Source: CAYOXD01 sp964407825
Lineage (GTDB): Bacteria; Desulfobacterota; Desulfobacteria; Desulfobacterales; JAFDDL01
Direction of reading: 5' to 3'
NCBI GenBank assembly: GCA_964407825.1
Contig: CAYOXD010000007.1
Span: 1-52,217 of the forward strand
DNA: 52,217 bases
Shown here piece after piece: positions 48,657 to 52,217 of this stretch. The notes beneath the pieces were generated by a model. The model did no database searches. It had not been told where the DNA came from and worked only from the letters and a program-made list of their open reading frames with translations. The translations under genes were made by a program, and so were the position numbers. Positions within the stretch are counted from its first letter, which is position 1. Every line of letters starts with the position of its first letter.

Positions 48657-50636
48657 ATGGCATTACCCAACAAACCGTTAGGAGAGCTCAAGGCCGTTAG
48701 AGATCCCGAAGTCGTGGAACGCGAAGTGGATGTCCTCATCGTGGGTGGTGGTATGGCTGCCTGCGGTGCCGCGTTCGAAGTTAAAAAATGGCTGGGTCCG
48801 GATCAGAGCGTTCTTCTGTGCGACAAGGCCGCCATGGAGAGAAGCGGCGCGGTTGCCCAGGGGCTTTCCGCCATCAATACTTTTATCGGTGAAAACGCTC
48901 CGGATGACTATGTCCGCATGGTCAGAAACGACCTGATGGGTATCGTTCGCGAAGACCTGATCTTCGATCTGGGCTGCTTCGTGGATGATTCCGTTCATCT
49001 GTTTGAGGAGTGGGGGCTTCCCATCTGGAAGAAGAGCGCCGATGGAAAGAACCTGGACGGTAAAAAGGGTCAGAAGATGGGCACCCTGAAGTCCGGCGCC
49101 CAGCCGGTCCGCACCGGCAAATGGCAGATCATGATCAACGGCGAGTCCTACAAGCGCATCGTTGCAGAAGCCGCCAAGACGGCCCTGGGCGAGGACAACA
49201 TCCTGGAGCGCGTGTTCATCGTCGAGCTGCTCCTGGACGCCAACAAGCCAAACACCATCGCCGGCGCCCTGGGTTTTTCGGTCCGCGAGAACAAGGTTTA
49301 CATCATCAAATGTAAATCCATGATGGTCGCCTGCGGCGGCGCGGTCAACATCTACCAGCCGCGTTCGGTGGGCGAGGGCAAGGGCCGCGCCTGGTATCCG
49401 GTATGGAACGCCGGTTCCACCTACACCCTGTGCATGCGGGTGGGCGCCGAGCTGACCATGATGGAAAACCGTTTCACGCCGGCTCGTTTCAAAGATGGTT
49501 ACGGCCCGGTGGGTGCCTGGTTTCTGCTGTTCAAGGCCAAACTGCAAAACGGCCTGGGTGAGAACTTCGGCGGCGGCGCTGCCGCAAAGGCTGAGCTGGA
49601 AAAGTACGCACCTTATGGAACGGCCGCCATCACCCCGACCTGTCTGCGGAACCACCTGATGCTCTTCGAGATGAAGGAAGGTCGCGGTCCGGTCATCATG
49701 GACACCGTCAGCGCCCTGGCCGCCCTCGGCGAGACCATGGACAAGAAGGAGCTCAAGCACCTGGAAGCGGAAGCCTGGGAAGACTTCCTGGACATGACCT
49801 GCGGCCAGGCCAACCTGTGGTGTGCCCAGGACTGCGAGCCCGAGAAGAAGAACTCCGAGATCATGCCGACCGAACCGTACCTGCTGGGTTCCCACTCCGG
49901 CTGCTGCGGTCTGTGGTGCTCCGGCCCGGACTATGACTGGGTCCCGGATGCTTACAAAATCAAGGCCGACAACGGCAAGGTCTACAAGCAGATGACCACC
50001 GTTAACGGTCTTTTCACCGCCGGTGACGGCGTCGGCGGCTCCGGCCACAAGTTCTCCTCCGGTTCCCACGCCGAGGGTCGTATCGCTGCCAAGCAGCTGG
50101 TCCGTTACGCCAAGGACCATGCCGACTTCAAGCCGACCCTGGCCCAGAGCAACGATCAGCTGGTGGACCTGGTCTACAAACCGGTCCGGACCCTGCTGGA
50201 CAACATGGACTACACCACCGCCATCGATGTGAACCCCAACTACATCAAACCCAATGGCATGATGTATCGGCTCATGAAGGCCACCCATGAATACGGCGCA
50301 GGGACGGCCACCTTCTACCAGACCTCCAGCAAGTCCCTGGAGATCGTCATGGATCTTCTGAAGACCATGCGCGAAGACTGCGAAAAGATGGCAGCCGGCG
50401 AACTGCACGAGCTCATGAGAGCCTGGGAAATCATTCATCGTATCTGGACCGTGGAATCCCATCTGCGTCACATCCAGTACCGGAAGGAAACCCGTTATCC
50501 GGGCTTCTACTATCAGGCAGACTATCCGGGACAGGACGATGCGAACTGGTTCTGCTTCGTCAACTCCAAGTACGATCCCAAGGCCGATAAATGGGATGTG
50601 TTCAAGAAAGACTACATCCAGATCATTCCGACCTGA
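48657..50636 (+). CDS. aprA: Adenylylsulfate (APS) reductase, alpha subunit
   Basis: 659 residues, the usual AprA length. It reduces APS to sulfite and AMP using FAD. The N-terminal dinucleotide-binding motif is DVLIVGGGMAACGAAFEVKK, with the family-typical start. SGAVAQGLSAIN near 62 and GEGKGRAWYPVWNAGSTY near 238 line the active site. NRFTPARFKDGYGPVGAW near 280, and TAGDGVGGSGHKFSSGSHAEG near 455 (quoted in part), complete the FAD site. The coding sequence is strongly biased to C- and G-ending codons, more than its neighbours, fitting very high expression. AAGGAGG precedes ATG 48657. The gene is followed by a terminator and then qmoA. sat, the ATP sulfurylase gene often upstream, is not in the window. 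Confidence 0.98.
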   Translation: MALPNKPLGELKAVRDPEVVEREVDVLIVGGGMAACGAAFEVKKWLGPDQSVLLCDKAAMERSGAVAQGLSAINTFIGENAPDDYVRMVRNDLMGIVREDLIFDLGCFVDDSVHLFEEWGLPIWKKSADGKNLDGKKGQKMGTLKSGAQPVRTGKWQIMINGESYKRIVAEAAKTALGEDNILERVFIVELLLDANKPNTIAGALGFSVRENKVYIIKCKSMMVACGGAVNIYQPRSVGEGKGRAWYPVWNAGSTYTLCMRVGAELTMMENRFTPARFKDGYGPVGAWFLLFKAKLQNGLGENFGGGAAAKAELEKYAPYGTAAITPTCLRNHLMLFEMKEGRGPVIMDTVSALAALGETMDKKELKHLEAEAWEDFLDMTCGQANLWCAQDCEPEKKNSEIMPTEPYLLGSHSGCCGLWCSGPDYDWVPDAYKIKADNGKVYKQMTTVNGLFTAGDGVGGSGHKFSSGSHAEGRIAAKQLVRYAKDHADFKPTLAQSNDQLVDLVYKPVRTLLDNMDYTTAIDVNPNYIKPNGMMYRLMKATHEYGAGTATFYQTSSKSLEIVMDLLKTMREDCEKMAAGELHELMRAWEIIHRIWTVESHLRHIQYRKETRYPGFYYQADYPGQDDANWFCFVNSKYDPKADKWDVFKKDYIQIIPT

Positions 50637-50682
50637 TGATGTCTTGGCCCGCCGTTAACTCATGACAGCGGATTGCAATACC

Positions 50683-50719
50683 ATGCCTCCAGGCGTCCCC
50701 ATGGACGTCCTGGAGGCAT
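50683..50719 (+). terminator. Strong hairpin terminator after aprA
   Basis: An 11-pair stem ATGCCTCCAGG/CCTGGAGGCAT, a one-base bulge, a further five pairs CGTCC/GGACG and a four-base CCAT loop. It begins 46 bases after the aprA stop and is followed by ATTATTACTT, a weak T-run. It probably ends most aprBA transcripts before qmoA. Confidence 0.8.
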
Positions 50720-50983
50720 ATTATTACTTGCCGTTGGCGGCGCCCCCGCTCTGAAGCCTTGCTTCCGGCCTTGGGCGATATCCTTACGGCCCGTGAAGGC
50801 CAAAGCTGGAAATTCCATGGGGCTTGACCTGCCTGGTGGAAGCTCGAGCTTTGTATTTCAACCGGTTTAAAAAGGATATTGCCTAAAGGATGCGGATCGG
50901 GTTTGCAACTCCGGGGCATTGGATCCGAGCGGAGAACAACCCAACCAAACGAATATCGATATCTTATTGTATGGAGGGATAGC
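50720..50983 (+). other. Region between the apr terminator and qmoA
   Basis: 264 bases, part of a 347-base gap. It holds the qmoA ribosome binding site (GGAGGG, six bases before ATG) and the palindrome AAGCTCGAGCTT (about 50839-50850). A TTGACC at 50823-50828 might be a -35 box, but no -10 box lies at the right distance. qmoA may have its own promoter here or depend on read-through. Confidence 0.5.
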
Positions 50984-52217
50984 ATGGCAGAAAACAGAGG
51001 AGCCCCTGCAAATGGCAGTATTTTGGTTGTTGGCGGCGGCATCAGCGGGTTGACCACCGCCCTGGAAGCCGCCGAGGTGGGGTACGAGGTGTTTTTAGTC
51101 GAGAAAAATCCTTACCTGGGAGGCCGTGTGGCGCAGCTGAATCAATATTTCCCCAAGCTCTGCCCGCCCACCTGTGGTCTTGAGATCAACTTCAGGCGGA
51201 TCAAGGACAACCCCAGGATCAAGGTGTTCACCCTGGCGGAGGTGACCGCCGTAAAGGGAGAGCCGGGCAGTTATGATGTGTCCATCAAGATCAACCCCCG
51301 GTATGTCAACGAAAACTGCACGGCCTGCGGCGACTGTGCGGATGCCTGTGAGGCGGAAATCGCCAGCGAGTTCGACTTCGGCATGAAACGGATAAAGGGA
51401 GCCCACCTTCCCTTTCCCATGGCCTTTCCCGCTCGGTACATCATCTCCTCCCAGATCGTGGGCACGGAAGACGGCAACCGCTGCAAGGAGGCCTGCAAGT
51501 ATGACGCCGTGGACCTGGACATGAAGGAGAAGACGCTCGATTTGAAGGTGGGCGCCGTGGTCTGGGCCACCGGCTGGCAGCCCTACGATGCCTCCCGTCT
51601 GGACAACCTGGGATTTGGCATGTACTCGAACATCATCACCAACATGATGATGGAGCGGATGGCCGCCCCCAACGGACCCACCCAGGGGGCGATCCAGAGG
51701 CCCTCGGACGACAAGGCCCCCGAGAGCGTCGCCTTTGTCCAGTGCGCCGGCTCCAGGGACGAAAATCACCTGCCCTACTGCTCCTATATTTGCTGCATGG
51801 CCTCCCTGAAGCAGGCCACCTACATCCGCGCACAGTACCCGGATGCCAAGATCTATATCTACTACATCGATCTACGCGCCCCGGGCCAGCGGTATGAAAA
51901 ATTCTATAACAAAATCAAAGAAGACAAGAATGTCTTTTTTATCAAGGGCAAAGTGGCCGAGGTGGCAGAAGACGCCCAGACGAATAACATTACCGTGGTG
52001 GCCGAAAACGCGGTAACCGGCGAAAAGATCCGGCAGACGGTGGACATGGTGGTTTTGGCCACGGGTATGCAGCCAACGGCTTCCACCGCGAAATTGCCGG
52101 CCGACCTGACCTACACGGAGGACGGGTTTATTGTCAACGACTTCGACAAGGGTGGCATGTTTGCGGCGGGCTGCGCCAATAAGCCGGCCGACGTGGTCTC
52201 ATCCAACCAGAATGCGA
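50984..52217 (+). CDS. qmoA: Quinone-interacting membrane-bound oxidoreductase subunit QmoA, 3' truncated by window
   Basis: 411 codons are visible and still open at the right edge, so the gene is nearly complete. QmoA is a cytoplasmic HdrA-like flavoprotein of the QmoABC complex, which delivers menaquinol electrons to AprBA. The FAD-binding start is SILVVGGGISGLTTALEAAE (residues 12-31) followed by VEKNPYLGGRVAQLNQYFP. CPPTCG lies near 67. CTACGDCADACEAE near 110 is a ferredoxin-like CxxCxxCxxxC motif. GAVVWATGWQPYD near 194, FVQCAGSRD near 252 and MVVLATGMQP near 357 are typical HdrA/QmoA blocks. The order aprBA-qmoA is standard in sulfate reducers. Confidence 0.96.
   Translation, partial: MAENRGAPANGSILVVGGGISGLTTALEAAEVGYEVFLVEKNPYLGGRVAQLNQYFPKLCPPTCGLEINFRRIKDNPRIKVFTLAEVTAVKGEPGSYDVSIKINPRYVNENCTACGDCADACEAEIASEFDFGMKRIKGAHLPFPMAFPARYIISSQIVGTEDGNRCKEACKYDAVDLDMKEKTLDLKVGAVVWATGWQPYDASRLDNLGFGMYSNIITNMMMERMAAPNGPTQGAIQRPSDDKAPESVAFVQCAGSRDENHLPYCSYICCMASLKQATYIRAQYPDAKIYIYYIDLRAPGQRYEKFYNKIKEDKNVFFIKGKVAEVAEDAQTNNITVVAENAVTGEKIRQTVDMVVLATGMQPTASTAKLPADLTYTEDGFIVNDFDKGGMFAAGCANKPADVVSSNQNA

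Noticed and set aside
48678..50471. A 597-codon open frame on the minus strand opposite aprA
   Set aside because: It mirrors the strongly biased codons of aprA; the translation is rich in Gly, Val and His with no recognisable domain, and aprA is certain.

Overview
The window comes from the chromosome of a sulfate-reducing bacterium of the Desulfobacterota, most like Desulfobacteraceae/Desulfosarcinaceae (an inference from content). The best evidence is the right end: aprB-aprA (dissimilatory APS reductase) followed by the start of qmoA. Coding DNA is GC-rich, with a few AT-rich promoter islands. I saw no rRNA, tRNA, CRISPR array or insertion sequence.

Layout. (1) 1-162: the 5' end of a YkgJ-type cysteine-cluster gene. 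(2) 536-11774 (+): a glycogen operon, made of a PPC/DUF296-UDP-glucose pyrophosphorylase fusion, a small Arg-rich protein, a two-domain debranching enzyme, glycogen phosphorylase, and a branching enzyme that appears to start at ATT. (3) 11776-12823 (-): an unknown protein and a second cysteine-cluster protein. (4) 12892-12907: a 16-bp parS site, beside the origin-type cluster rpmH-rnpA-yidD-yidC-jag-mnmE (-). (5) 18641-22735 (-): RNase G and a radical-SAM/DUF2344 protein; then asnS (+). (6) 24339-29038 (-): an rdgC-like pair, dnaN and gyrB, behind a near-consensus promoter. (7) 29591-34119 (+): an EndoQ-UvrD fusion and a DUF1786 protein. (8) 34164-41888 (-): a SpoT/Rel homologue with an apparently dead synthetase domain, a MerR regulator, and pheT-pheS-rplT-rpmI-infC, with infC starting at ATA. 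(9) 42081-47613: a nucleoside deaminase, an HsdR_N-like protein, a dGTPase, three more cysteine-cluster proteins and an atypical SDR. (10) 47850-52217 (+): promoter, structured leader, aprB, aprA, terminator and qmoA.

How it works together. The left block makes UDP-glucose and trims, degrades and branches glycogen. No glycogen synthase is present. UGPase, branching enzyme and debranching enzyme are all of eukaryote-like architecture. The middle block is origin-proximal housekeeping (RNase P protein, membrane insertion, tRNA modification, sliding clamp, gyrase) with a centromere-like site, but dnaA, parA and parB are not here. The right end is the electron-accepting core of sulfate reduction: Qmo passes menaquinol electrons to AprBA.

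The points most worth a second look are the ATT start of the branching enzyme, the PPC-UGPase and EndoQ-UvrD fusions, the SpoT homologue that keeps its hydrolase but not its synthetase residues, the parS site, the nested hairpins in the apr leader, a 141-bp imperfect palindrome, and a small dispersed hairpin repeat.
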